DNA of 64,000 nt from Mycosarcoma maydis (lineage: Eukaryota > Basidiomycota > Ustilaginomycetes > Ustilaginales), in NCBI RefSeq assembly GCF_000328475.2, contig NC_026485.1:62001-126000 (forward strand), in the 5' to 3' direction. The translations under genes and the position numbers were made by a program. Below the pieces are notes generated by a model that was not told where the DNA came from, searched no databases, and saw only the letters and a list, made by a program, of their open reading frames with translations. Positions 37,841 to 47,392 of the stretch are shown here, piece by piece (position 1 is the first letter of the stretch; each line of letters begins with the position of its first letter).

Positions 37841-38935
37841 TGTGATTTGTCCACCGACCTTGCGTTCGGGATCCGCTAATCGTGTCGGGTGTTGTGTGGG
37901 TAATTTTCCAGATGAAAGATTGTTAGGCCGTATCGAGTAGTGTTGGATCGACCCAAAATAAGGATAAAAAGAAACGCCAGGGGCCGGGGGGGGGGGGCGC
38001 CAGAGAAGGAGAGGCAAGGTGGAATGAATGGGGGGGAATCTTGGCAAAAATCGCCGTTCGCTTTTATTGCATCAAAATTGTGGTGGTGCGAGTTGACGAC
38101 GCACTCGCTTAGCAGACGCGTGTTGTGCGCTTTTTCACCTGCTCGTTCTGAATTTTCTTTTTCGCTCGCCTCCAAACATGCACATCTGGCGTCCACAGTG
38201 CACAGTGCAAACTCGACGGTCTCGTGTCGTGATTTGGGTGGGCTCAGTCGTGAGTCGTGAGTGATTCGCACATCAGCGCGACTCTCTGCCAGTCTGTTGA
38301 ACGCAGATGCACTTGCCAGCAACGCCAAACACCAGAACGCTTGATCGAAGCTCACCAAAGCAGAGGCAGGTGCCAGACACAGGTGCCAACCCGCAAGTAT
38401 CGCACTCGATCATCCACAGACGATGGATCGAGACGCCTGGTGACGCAGCTCGCAAACACTCGGTGACTCCTTCGATCAGCTTACGGCTGCTACCATGGCG
38501 GCTTGGTGTAGTCGACTCAGGAATCGTGAAATGTGAAAGCAGACATCGGTCCATCGGGCTAATCACGAATTTCGGCGCTCAAGATCAGCGATGAAATTCT
38601 GAAACGAGAATAATATGCTAATATCACGAAATGAAAATCGTCTCGGGCTGATTGGTCCCCCATTCGCACATTATGACTCGATGCTGCAGCAAAGCCAAGG
38701 CCAAGAGGATGGCAAGGTCCAGACCTTAGCCGCTGGCTGCTGGCTAGGCCCAACCTCTTCACGCTTTGTTTTTCTCACGTCGAGAAGAATTCGTGGTTGC
38801 AATTACAAGTGCGTGGTGATTTGTCTTGAGCGCGCATTGACCTACTCGGCCAAGGGCGACACTTGTGCCACCACTCACGACTTGGTTCTTACCTTTCACT
38901 TGGGACCCTCACTGAAAGCGGATCTACCGTTCAAA
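37841..38935. other. Divergent promoter region, NC2 beta and DAHP synthase
   Basis: 1095 nt. Contains a run of 12 G at 37986-37997. The frame of the DAHP synthase is open upstream to an ATG at 38615 (see findings). No separate gene. Confidence 0.65.
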
Positions 38936-40174
38936 ATGACGACGCTCACCTACAAGGATGCGCTCAACGAGCTCGACGATCGACGCATCAAGTCAATCAA
39001 GCCGCTGATTCCTCCGCAGATCCTGGTCGAGGAATATCCACTGTCGCTCTCCGCAGCGCAGACTGTCGCTTCTGGTCGCAAGGCTACCGAGGAAATCGTT
39101 AAGCAGGAAGACGATCGCTTGCTCGTCGTCGTGGGCCCGTGTTCGATTCACGATGTGCGTTCCGGTCTCGAGTACGCGCGCAAACTCGCCGCTTACGCCC
39201 AAACTGCCAAGGACGATCTGCACATTGTGATGCGTGTCTACTTTGAAAAACCTCGCACCACGGTCGGCTGGAAAGGTCTCATCAACGACCCCAACCTGAA
39301 TGGTTCGTTCCAGATCAACAAAGGACTGCGTCTCGCGCGCGGCTTCTTGCTCGAGGTCAACAACCTCGGCTTGCCTGCTGGAACAGAGTTCCTCGACACC
39401 ATCTCGCCGCAGTACACCGCCGACCTGATCAGCTGGGGAGCTATCGGCGCACGAACCACCGAATCGCAGGTTCACCGCGAACTCAGCTCGGGTCTTTCGA
39501 TGCCGATCGGCTTCAAGAACGGAACCGACGGTTCGATCAGTATCGCCGTGGATGCTATCAAGGCAGCTTCGTCCGAACACGTCTTCTTGTCCGTCACCAA
39601 GCAGGGCATCTCGGCGATTGTCGAGACCAACGGAAACGATGCCTGTCACGTCATCCTGCGCGGAGCTAACACAGGACCCAACTACTCGGCCGAACACGTT
39701 GGCGCGGTATCGTCGAAACTCAACGCGGCCGGTTTGCCAGCGAGAATCATGATCGACTGCTCGCACGGTAACAGCGAGAAGAAGCACGAGAACCAGATCA
39801 ACGTCGTCAAGTCGATCGCATCCCAACTCGCAGCCGGCGACTCGCAAGCTTGCAACATCTTTGGCGTCATGATCGAATCCAACCTGGTGGCCGGTAAACA
39901 GTCGATCCCTGCGCAGGGACCCACGGCACTCAAGTACGGTCAGAGCATCACCGACGCTTGCGTCGACTGGGACACCACCGTTCTCGCTTTGGATCTCTTG
40001 CGAGAAGGCGTCCGCAAAAGAAGATCATCCCACCACGCTAGCAACTGGTTCAAGGCCAAATTGAGCAGGTCCAGCAGCTCCGAAGGCGTCAACGACCACT
40101 TTCTCTCCAAGCAGTCCGAACACCACACCGGCTTCAACGACGATGCGCTCACCACACTGGGCAAATCCAAATAA
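38936..40174 (+). CDS. 3-deoxy-D-arabino-heptulosonate-7-phosphate (DAHP) synthase, AroF/Aro3-Aro4 class
   Basis: 412 residues from the ATG at 38936. First step of the shikimate pathway: condenses phosphoenolpyruvate and erythrose 4-phosphate. Motifs are LLVVVGPCSIHD, MRVYFEKPRTTVGWKGLINDP, LPAGTEFLD, SWGAIGARTTESQ, GFKNGTDG, DCSHGNSEKKH and GVMIESNL. N-terminal residues 1-60 include the regulatory segment typical of the feedback-controlled class (RIKSIKPLIPP). The C-terminal 45 residues beyond the barrel (SSHHASNWFKAKLSRSSSSEG and so on) are an extension rich in S and H, not part of the core. Whether it is the tyrosine- or phenylalanine-sensitive type cannot be told from sequence alone. Confidence 0.93.
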   Translation: MTTLTYKDALNELDDRRIKSIKPLIPPQILVEEYPLSLSAAQTVASGRKATEEIVKQEDDRLLVVVGPCSIHDVRSGLEYARKLAAYAQTAKDDLHIVMRVYFEKPRTTVGWKGLINDPNLNGSFQINKGLRLARGFLLEVNNLGLPAGTEFLDTISPQYTADLISWGAIGARTTESQVHRELSSGLSMPIGFKNGTDGSISIAVDAIKAASSEHVFLSVTKQGISAIVETNGNDACHVILRGANTGPNYSAEHVGAVSSKLNAAGLPARIMIDCSHGNSEKKHENQINVVKSIASQLAAGDSQACNIFGVMIESNLVAGKQSIPAQGPTALKYGQSITDACVDWDTTVLALDLLREGVRKRRSSHHASNWFKAKLSRSSSSEGVNDHFLSKQSEHHTGFNDDALTTLGKSK

Positions 40175-40364
40175 CTTGACGTCAGTCCAACTCGAGCGCC
40201 ACCAGTCTTGGACTCCTTGTAACCCATCTCGCAATCACCAATACAACTCACATTTGCCACATGAACGCGTGATCATCGACACGCCCCACTGGGCGCTAGT
40301 CACCAATCCGACTAGTACACATACATTTGCGCGGTGTAACTAGAAATGTGGCTCGTGTGCGCGA

Positions 40365-43300
40365 TCACACGACATCCTGTCTACAAGTGGGACACTTGGT
40401 ACTGCGCCTCAACCAAACGGTGATGCAGACCTCGTGGAAGATATGAGCACACTTGGGGAGCCAGACGGCGGACTGTGCTTCTCTGAACTGGCACAGACAG
40501 ATGCTGCACTTGTCTACTCTGACGCCTACGCAGCTGAGTTTCTGCTTGACCTTGCCGTCTCTGGTGATCCGACGCGAGTCGCATTCCACCCGCGCGACCG
40601 AGAGCGAGGCGAGTTGTGCCGCCGACGCCGTGGGATGTGCGGGACCGAGGAACTCGCCAATCGCCGAAAGCGATTCGTACTGCGACCCCGACGGCTGCGA
40701 TTCCAGCGAAGCCACCAACAGGTCAAAGTCAGTGAGTCCCCCTGATGCAGCTCGACGAGGCGCAGCCGGCGCAGCCAGCGCAGGCGGTGCGTTGGACAAC
40801 GATGGCGAGGTAGATGAGCGTGTTTGCGTGTCGACGCCTATCGCATCCGTCGACACTTGAGGTGTCGGACTCGCTGAAACCAGATCCCGCGCTGACTCCC
40901 TTTGCCGATCGCTCGCTCCAGCAGTCAGCGATGCAACGTCATCAACCTCTACCTCTCCAACCGTCCCACCGTTGCTGTTCGCCTCCAATGTCGCTGCCCA
41001 AGTCTCAGCATGATTCTGCTCGGCGCTCGACACGTTCGGCAGTGACGTCGTTGCATGAGCCGACTCGATCGCTCTTGGTCGCACCATGGTCTGTGGTGCG
41101 CTCGTCAAACTATCCCAATCCCTACCACTCGGCCTCGGTGGCAACCGAGGCGGGACTGGCAACACTCTGGCACTCGAGTCCAGCGCATCTGCCCCGCCAT
41201 CACCAGCTCCGCCGCTGATCCGCAAACCACGATCCATCCTCAACGATGCAGGAAGCACAGGCAGCGCGCGTGAAGTCTGCGCTGAACGTCTCCCGTCATT
41301 GCGACTTTGGTCCTCACCAGCACGCACCTGATCGTCTCGTCTCAAGCCAGTCGTTGTGTCCATGCTCCAAGAAGCCGAGTGTGTGCGAGACTCGCGTGCG
41401 TCGCGTCGTGCGAATGCCGCCGCTTGCGCTGCTGCGATCGACGCGGATAGACCGTTGCGACTCGCAGAAGCCAAGATGTGCTCGGTCGTCATCAGCGGAG
41501 ACTTTGGCGGCACCGACGGTGGCGTGTTCGAGCTGGTCTCGTACATACGACCCGTCAGGGCATCCATCGCTTGTGTGCGCGGTGAGCGAGCCAGACCACT
41601 CCGCGGACGCACACCTGCCGACGATGAAGCTGAGCACGATTCCATCGCTGGTACTGCCAGTCCACTTCGGACCGTCGATTCCGATTTCTCCCGTTGCTCC
41701 TCACCGTCTCCATGCAGAGCGGTTGCCGACCACTCGGACGCTGCTTGCTCGATCTCTCGAGCCAGTGCTTTCATGCAAGCCAACTGTGAAGTGCCGCTAG
41801 CACTGCTCGTTGCGTGGTCTCCATCTTCCGAGTGCCGTGATGCACGCACCTTGGATCTTCTGGTTGGCAGCGTCGACGGCGGAGGTGGCGGGGGTGGTCG
41901 CCGCTGCGTTGCACGCCCCTCCCCAGGCGCATCGCTACTCTCGTTACGAGAAAAGCGCCGGAACACAGCTGGCTCGCCCCTCTCTTCTCCCATCAGTGTG
42001 TCCTCGCGCTCCGCCCTTGTTGAATCATGGCTACGATCCGAGTGGATACGCACAAGTGCGCCGTTATGGGCAGCACTCACAAACGGTTCACTCTGCTTGA
42101 TCGGCGAGCTAGGCGGTCGCGCATCCTGCTGGTCTCGATCTCTCGAAGAAGCCGTTTCAAATCGTGAGATCATGGCCGATACTTTGCCGCCCGGCAGTTT
42201 AGCTGCTGGATTTCTCTGGGGCTCCAGCGGCACAGGTAGCCTCATCTGTTCCTCGGCTGGGATGTACGACAGCCATGAAGGCGCAACGCCAGGCCCGGTG
42301 CCCGACGCTGAAGGTGGGAAATGACGCGTAGCATCCGTGATCGCTGGCAGACGCCCACGAGGTAGAGGAGCGGCAGAAGAGCGCGGATTCACAAACGAGA
42401 CTGGCCGCGTGGCACTGGACGAGCTCCTGGGCAATGCAGACGGTGGCGATGGCAACGGTCCTCGACCTCGAGCGATGGCTCCTTGGCGTGAGAGACAGTT
42501 GCTCGTTGGCGGCTGCGTAGCGGCTGCTGATGACTGATCCTTATCGCGCGCTCCTGTTTCCGAGCGCTTGCATGTATCCACATCCGGGGTCAGTTGTAAC
42601 CGATCTCCAAGTTCTGCGCGGTTCATCGTGCCTGTAGGCAGCATAGACGTAGGACGACCTGTCCTAGCCAGAAGCCGCTCCAAAGCAGCCAAAGAGTCTT
42701 GTCTAGATTGAGTGGATGCACTGAGCTGTGCGATTTGAAGAAGCGCTTCGTCGCGTGCTTTCTGCTCTGGGAGTACGGATGCGCTGGAAGTCGCTTGAGC
42801 GCTCTTGTTGCTGCCGAAACTCTCCACAATCGATCGACCGCTTGCGCCGCTTACACTCTGAATCCTGCCCAAGCTCGACACTCGTGTTGGAGCAGTCGAA
42901 GAAGCGTCATCACTGGTTGAAGCAGCAGTATATGTGATCGTTGGCGACCCAGCTTTCGCATCGTTTAAGCCAGTTTGTGTGTCGTCTGCAACCTTTGTTG
43001 ATTGCAAGCTCCTCTCAGACAACCGGCGAGAATCGCTCAAAGGTGGTCTGACCTCGGCCAAAGGTGGCGAGGCCTGCATCGTAGTTGTTGGAACGTTCCG
43101 GGAACTTGCTTGCAAGCCGGAAGAAGACTGGTCGGCAGCGCCCGCAACGAGCGGCTGGCCAAACAGCCCTTTGAGTCGGTCTTTGAGATCGTTGCGTCCA
43201 ATCGGTCCGTACGCCAAAGGCTGCAGAAGCGGATCGATAGAGGAACGTCTCACATCCGCCTGTGCAGGGTCCGCAACATCAGGCAGGACCGATTCTGACC

Positions 43301-46300
43301 TGCCTTGGAGAGACGAGCTGCTTGTAGAGGGTTGAGCGAAAGCAGAAGCCGGTTTCAGAGTCATGCTCGGCTCCTCTGCATCCGAGATGTCGCGACTGCT
43401 TGCTGTGTCCTCCACAAAATCGCCTGCTCGCTGATCTTGCTGTTGAGGAACCGTGGATTCGGCCACACGTTCAGGCAGTTTGCCTTGCGCTTTCAAGCTA
43501 AGGCTGCGATTCGGACCCTGAGAAGGCAGAGCCTGCGGCTCGCCGGCTCGTAGCATAGCATCGTTTGATCTGACTCGGGGCTGTGAAAGTGTCGGTGTCT
43601 GTGCCGTTGGCGCACCCGCCCTCTGCAAGGCCTCGCCTTCGGAAGCACGTCCAATCGTCAGATTGGGCGTCGAAGAAGTGTTGCGAGCTTGCATCGACTT
43701 GTGCGAGTTGACGAAGGGGTCACTCGGCGCATTTCTGGCCGTACGGGCATCGTAGAAAGCACGGTGTTGCTCATCATCCTCGTCGCTGGACGAATATTGA
43801 TCAAGCGCATCATCAGTGTCAGTCGATTCTGAGGACGAGTCAGAGTAGGCAGCACCACCGCGGGAACGACCTAGAACCAGAGGAGGAGGCGCTTTTGGCA
43901 AGGCCTGGTCCATCAAAGCGAGGCTGGCCGGGTCCGGCACTTTGTGAGTGATGCTTGTCTGCCTATAGAGCGGCAAAGCTCGGTGGCTGAATGCGCCCGA
44001 CATGGCTGCATCGTCTTCCTCATCGCTGCTAGAAGCCGGCGTTTGCTGCAGAGCTTGTGTCCTCGCGGCGGTTTCCTCTTCCCTCTTGCGCAACGCGTCG
44101 AAAGCAGCTGCTTCGGCTAACCATTGCTCGATGGACGAATCTGACTCGGCGCCCTCATCGTGATCATCGTGATGTGCGTGCTCGCTGGATGTGTCGTCGC
44201 CTTCAGCATCCATTTGGTCCGTTGCTGATCGTATCGCAGATACAGTAGCCTGCTGCATGCCTACCTCATCATCACTCGAAACTTTGGCATATGTTGCTGG
44301 AGGGGGGGCAGAGATGACATAGAGCGTGTCTTCGGGTCGCCGGCTGAGAGGCAGGGAAGATTCGCTGTCATGGCCTCGAGCGGCTTGTCCTTGAACGAAA
44401 CGGCGTGCCGCCAACCCGCTAAGAGAAACACGATCATTGCTGCTCACTCGATTCTTGCCCTGTACCGACGCAGGAGGATCGTCCGAAAAAGTCTTTCGGT
44501 GTCCAACAGGGATGCGGCGAGAATCCAATGACGTCGGACGGGTGGATGTATCTTGCCGTTTGTTACTGGCGATCGGGCTGGAAGTCGGTCTTGAGGAGGC
44601 AGGCATAGGTGGAAGGCCGAGACGAGGCTCGTTGGCAAGCATGAGCCTACCGCTGGTATCAGCTTTATGGCCGATCGCATGCGCTTCGAACGGTTGTGCC
44701 ATTGATGCCAGCGGGGAATCTGTAGCCTGATCTGCAGGTGTGACAAACGTGACTGGTTGTACTGTTTCACGTTGCGATGGGATGATGTCGTCCCTCGCAG
44801 GGTCCACAGCATGCGCCAAAGGAGCTGACTCCATCTGTTGCACGACGGCTGGCACCACACTCATCGGTGATTGTTCTGCGGGGCGTTCAGCTTCTGCGGT
44901 ATGCGTGTGCGAGCCCAAATGAGTAGAAGAGGCATTGTCTGATAGCACTGGGGCGGGTTGTTCGTTGAGCGTCTCGTTGACTTGCTCGGCATGATCGGCA
45001 GAGTCTGGCAACGCCTGAACAGCAGGCGTGGGATCATCTGGTATTGCTGCTGACATTAAAGGCGGACTTCGCCCATTACCCTCGGTTATAATTGGTACCG
45101 CCCTTGTAGTTGGTCTCTCGTTTTCAGTGGGCGCGCTTGGCACGTTCGTAGCTTGCTCTCGAGGTGCAACGCGGAAGGCTTCAGCACGCTCTCTGGCAAC
45201 TCGCCGCTGCTGCTCTCGCAGCAGCCTGACATCGAAACTGAGACCGTTGCGAATATCAGCCTCCCATGCACGGCGCTCTTCGGTAATCTCGATGCTCTCA
45301 TCGTCGCTGGCGGATGCTGAACTTGGCGTTGAAACTCGGCTCTCCAGTCGACTGTCGCTGGTCACGACGTGCACAGTTGGATCGAGTTGTGGGTGCGGTC
45401 GTGCTTCAGACGTTATAGACTCATCCTCATCATCGCTGACGAACGGTGGTGGAGGGCTGTCGGGAATACGGGCGTGCGGTTGTGGCCCAATGATCTGTGC
45501 GTCATTTGCGGCTTCGTTGTGAGTTGGCGGATTTGGAGGAGTTGGAGGACGCGGCGCGCCCGCGGGAAAAGGAGGTGGGAGATCCTCTGGATCTGCTTCG
45601 GTGATATCATTCCACACGTTTTGGCGATGCAATGATGTTTGCGGTACTGGATTGGAGGCTGATACGGGTGTTTGATCCGAAGCGGTAGCTGCTTGCTCAT
45701 CTGGAGAAGTGTCAAAAGCATTGCGAGAGCGACGTTGGAAAGCAGGCGCACTCTCGGTACGAGAACGAGGCAGTGGATCGTCAGCAAGTGGTCGATGGGA
45801 TGGAATCGACGTTGTGGTCTCGGGCTGAGAGGAATCTGCGTCGTTGAGCGACAGTGCGCTTTCGGGACGACTCGGGCCGCTAGCTCTGGAAGCAGGTCTG
45901 CTGCTGGGGTCGAATCTGGCTGCAGAGGACGGTCTCCTTCTGCGTGTACGTGCAACGACGGTCTGGGATGTTGAAGGTGGGGGATTCTGCGATGTGGACG
46001 CTGGCGTTGGTGTCTGTCCACCGCTATGTGCCCTTCGCATACCAGCGTGTTGTCCAGACGGCGGGATGAGAAGTCCAGTACTGACAGGAGCGTCATCGAG
46101 CATCGTCTGATATCGGCGACTGGAATCGAGAAGGTTGGAGGAAGATGCCATCGCATTGCGGCCAGAGCCGAGCAATTGTGAGGGCTGAGTTGTGCCTGCT
46201 AGGGCGGCTGCGGCTGCGTGCGCGGTTTCAGCCTTGCGCTGGCGTATCTTTTGCTTTTTCTCTTTAGCCTGTTTGCGCAAGAGGTTGTCGGGGGCTGTGA

Positions 46301-46541
46301 GCGTGACCCTGCCGAAATGCGACTCGATATTAGTGAGATAAGGAGCGTCAGCAGCATCAACAGTTCTTGATGAGGCTGCTGCTGCTGCTCCTACTGTTGA
46401 TGTGGAAGCAGCATGGACATCGGTTGACCTAGGAAGCAACGAGCCGGAAGAGTGTGCGTGACCAGCGAGGTTGTACATGCGAGACCGACTGGCAGAACCG
46501 GCTGCCTGGACGCGATCGGTCCTGCGTGATGTCGGCGGCAT
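40365..46541 (-). CDS. Very large disordered protein with C-terminal RING-H2 finger
   Basis: 2058 residues, single exon, ATG at 46541. The only folded module is at the extreme C-terminus: C2012, C2015, C2031, H2033, H2036, C2039, C2050 and C2053, the C3H2C3 pattern of a RING-H2 E3 ubiquitin ligase, with the helix-contact segment VWLPKCAHIFHEVC. The chain ends five residues after the last cysteine. The rest is low complexity: S/P/T/R/D-rich, with polyproline stretches (RPPPPPPPSTLP near 1650 and PPPFPAG near 330) that may bind SH3 or WW domains. Near the start a basic segment (KQAKEKKQKIRQRKAE) could be a nuclear signal. I infer ubiquitin-ligase activity; the target is unknown. Convergent with DAHP synthase. 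Confidence 0.85.
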   Translation of the reverse strand: MPPTSRRTDRVQAAGSASRSRMYNLAGHAHSSGSLLPRSTDVHAASTSTVGAAAAASSRTVDAADAPYLTNIESHFGRVTLTAPDNLLRKQAKEKKQKIRQRKAETAHAAAAALAGTTQPSQLLGSGRNAMASSSNLLDSSRRYQTMLDDAPVSTGLLIPPSGQHAGMRRAHSGGQTPTPASTSQNPPPSTSQTVVARTRRRRPSSAARFDPSSRPASRASGPSRPESALSLNDADSSQPETTTSIPSHRPLADDPLPRSRTESAPAFQRRSRNAFDTSPDEQAATASDQTPVSASNPVPQTSLHRQNVWNDITEADPEDLPPPFPAGAPRPPTPPNPPTHNEAANDAQIIGPQPHARIPDSPPPPFVSDDEDESITSEARPHPQLDPTVHVVTSDSRLESRVSTPSSASASDDESIEITEERRAWEADIRNGLSFDVRLLREQQRRVARERAEAFRVAPREQATNVPSAPTENERPTTRAVPIITEGNGRSPPLMSAAIPDDPTPAVQALPDSADHAEQVNETLNEQPAPVLSDNASSTHLGSHTHTAEAERPAEQSPMSVVPAVVQQMESAPLAHAVDPARDDIIPSQRETVQPVTFVTPADQATDSPLASMAQPFEAHAIGHKADTSGRLMLANEPRLGLPPMPASSRPTSSPIASNKRQDTSTRPTSLDSRRIPVGHRKTFSDDPPASVQGKNRVSSNDRVSLSGLAARRFVQGQAARGHDSESSLPLSRRPEDTLYVISAPPPATYAKVSSDDEVGMQQATVSAIRSATDQMDAEGDDTSSEHAHHDDHDEGAESDSSIEQWLAEAAAFDALRKREEETAARTQALQQTPASSSDEEDDAAMSGAFSHRALPLYRQTSITHKVPDPASLALMDQALPKAPPPLVLGRSRGGAAYSDSSSESTDTDDALDQYSSSDEDDEQHRAFYDARTARNAPSDPFVNSHKSMQARNTSSTPNLTIGRASEGEALQRAGAPTAQTPTLSQPRVRSNDAMLRAGEPQALPSQGPNRSLSLKAQGKLPERVAESTVPQQQDQRAGDFVEDTASSRDISDAEEPSMTLKPASAFAQPSTSSSSLQGRSESVLPDVADPAQADVRRSSIDPLLQPLAYGPIGRNDLKDRLKGLFGQPLVAGAADQSSSGLQASSRNVPTTTMQASPPLAEVRPPLSDSRRLSERSLQSTKVADDTQTGLNDAKAGSPTITYTAASTSDDASSTAPTRVSSLGRIQSVSGASGRSIVESFGSNKSAQATSSASVLPEQKARDEALLQIAQLSASTQSRQDSLAALERLLARTGRPTSMLPTGTMNRAELGDRLQLTPDVDTCKRSETGARDKDQSSAAATQPPTSNCLSRQGAIARGRGPLPSPPSALPRSSSSATRPVSFVNPRSSAAPLPRGRLPAITDATRHFPPSASGTGPGVAPSWLSYIPAEEQMRLPVPLEPQRNPAAKLPGGKVSAMISRFETASSRDRDQQDARPPSSPIKQSEPFVSAAHNGALVRIHSDRSHDSTRAEREDTLMGEERGEPAVFRRFSRNESSDAPGEGRATQRRPPPPPPPSTLPTRRSKVRASRHSEDGDHATSSASGTSQLACMKALAREIEQAASEWSATALHGDGEEQREKSESTVRSGLAVPAMESCSASSSAGVRPRSGLARSPRTQAMDALTGRMYETSSNTPPSVPPKSPLMTTEHILASASRNGLSASIAAAQAAAFARRDARESRTHSASWSMDTTTGLRRDDQVRAGEDQSRNDGRRSAQTSRALPVLPASLRMDRGLRISGGAGDGGADALDSSARVLPVPPRLPPRPSGRDWDSLTSAPQTMVRPRAIESAHATTSLPNVSSAEQNHAETWAATLEANSNGGTVGEVEVDDVASLTAGASDRQRESARDLVSASPTPQVSTDAIGVDTQTRSSTSPSLSNAPPALAAPAAPRRAASGGLTDFDLLVASLESQPSGSQYESLSAIGEFLGPAHPTASAAQLASLSVARVECDSRRITRDGKVKQKLSCVGVRVDKCSICLCQFREAQSAVWLPKCAHIFHEVCITVWLRRSTKCPTCRQDVV

Positions 46542-47392
46542 GTTGGCTCGACGGTGTCATGCCGGCAAGAGACGCTGGCTGGTTCGAGTCGAGGAGACGG
46601 AAAACGGTGGAGGAAGAGAAACCAAGAACAGAATCACCAGAATCACAAATATGATGATGCACACTCGTGATTCGTGATTGCTGTGACGCTCCACATTGTG
46701 ACTGTGATTCGTGGAGATTATGTTCTATTTTTACTTTTTAAATTCATACACCGACCCAAGCCTAAAGAGGCTTGTGCGGGAGTCAAGAATCGAAGATACA
46801 GGCGGGAGGAGCAATCACGAATCGTGAATCACGATTCCACACGCTCTTCCGTGTTATTTGGGATAAATGTCAGATCGCAAGGTGCGCTGTCCAAGCAAGT
46901 AATTCACGATTACGATTCACGATTCACGATTCACGATTACGATTCACGATTCACGATTCACGATTCACGATTCACGATTCACGATTCACGATTCACGATT
47001 CACGATTCACGATTCACGATTCACGATTCACGATTCACGATTCACGATTCACGATTCACGATTCACGATTCACGATTTGTGAGTCACAAGTTCACAGTCG
47101 AGTGCGCGTGGCACACTTCAGTGGCTCGTGACTTGCACTCAGCGACTCACGACTGCGCATTTGGCTCGCTCGCTCGACATTTTAGACGATTCGTGATTCG
47201 TGATTTCTTCCTAGAGCAGCTCAAACGGCCTTTTTCAAGAGCTGAGGGCAAAAATCACGAACCACGAATGCTCGCCTAGCAGGCACCGCTGTCACAACAC
47301 CATCACAAAGCACTCCCAATCACAGCCTCAACCAGCGTCGTTGCTATCAGAGCCCAAAGATAGTCATTTTGGGAGCCGCGCAGTCGCAGTTT
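46542..47392. other. Divergent promoter region, RING-H2 gene and GRS1
   Basis: 851 nt between two divergent genes. It holds the largest heptamer array of the window (46903-47075) and further copies near 46664-46680, 46812-46838 and 47188-47205. Confidence 0.8.
46903..47075 (+). repeat. Large heptamer array (TTCACGA)n
   Basis: 173 bp made of 23 TTCACGA units and two 6-bp units TTACGA, at 46910-46915 and 46937-46942. The last 19 units (46943-47075) are perfect. Because 3 units equal 21 bases, the plus frames stay open and give a repetitive translation (TIHDSRF), which is an artefact of the repeat. The array is the densest instance of a motif found in nearly every intergenic region here. Confidence 0.95.

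Noticed and set aside
41356..42324. 322-codon frame antisense to the RING-H2 gene
   Set aside because: Shadow of a low-complexity frame rich in S/R; no recognised domain.
46903..47075. CRISPR array or telomeric repeat
   Set aside because: No spacers between units, the unit is only 7 bp, and it is not the TTAGGG telomere unit.
46674..47279. Long plus-strand frame with repeated TIHDSRF translation
   Set aside because: It is a by-product of the heptamer array: three 7-bp units make 21 bases and keep every plus frame open. No real protein.
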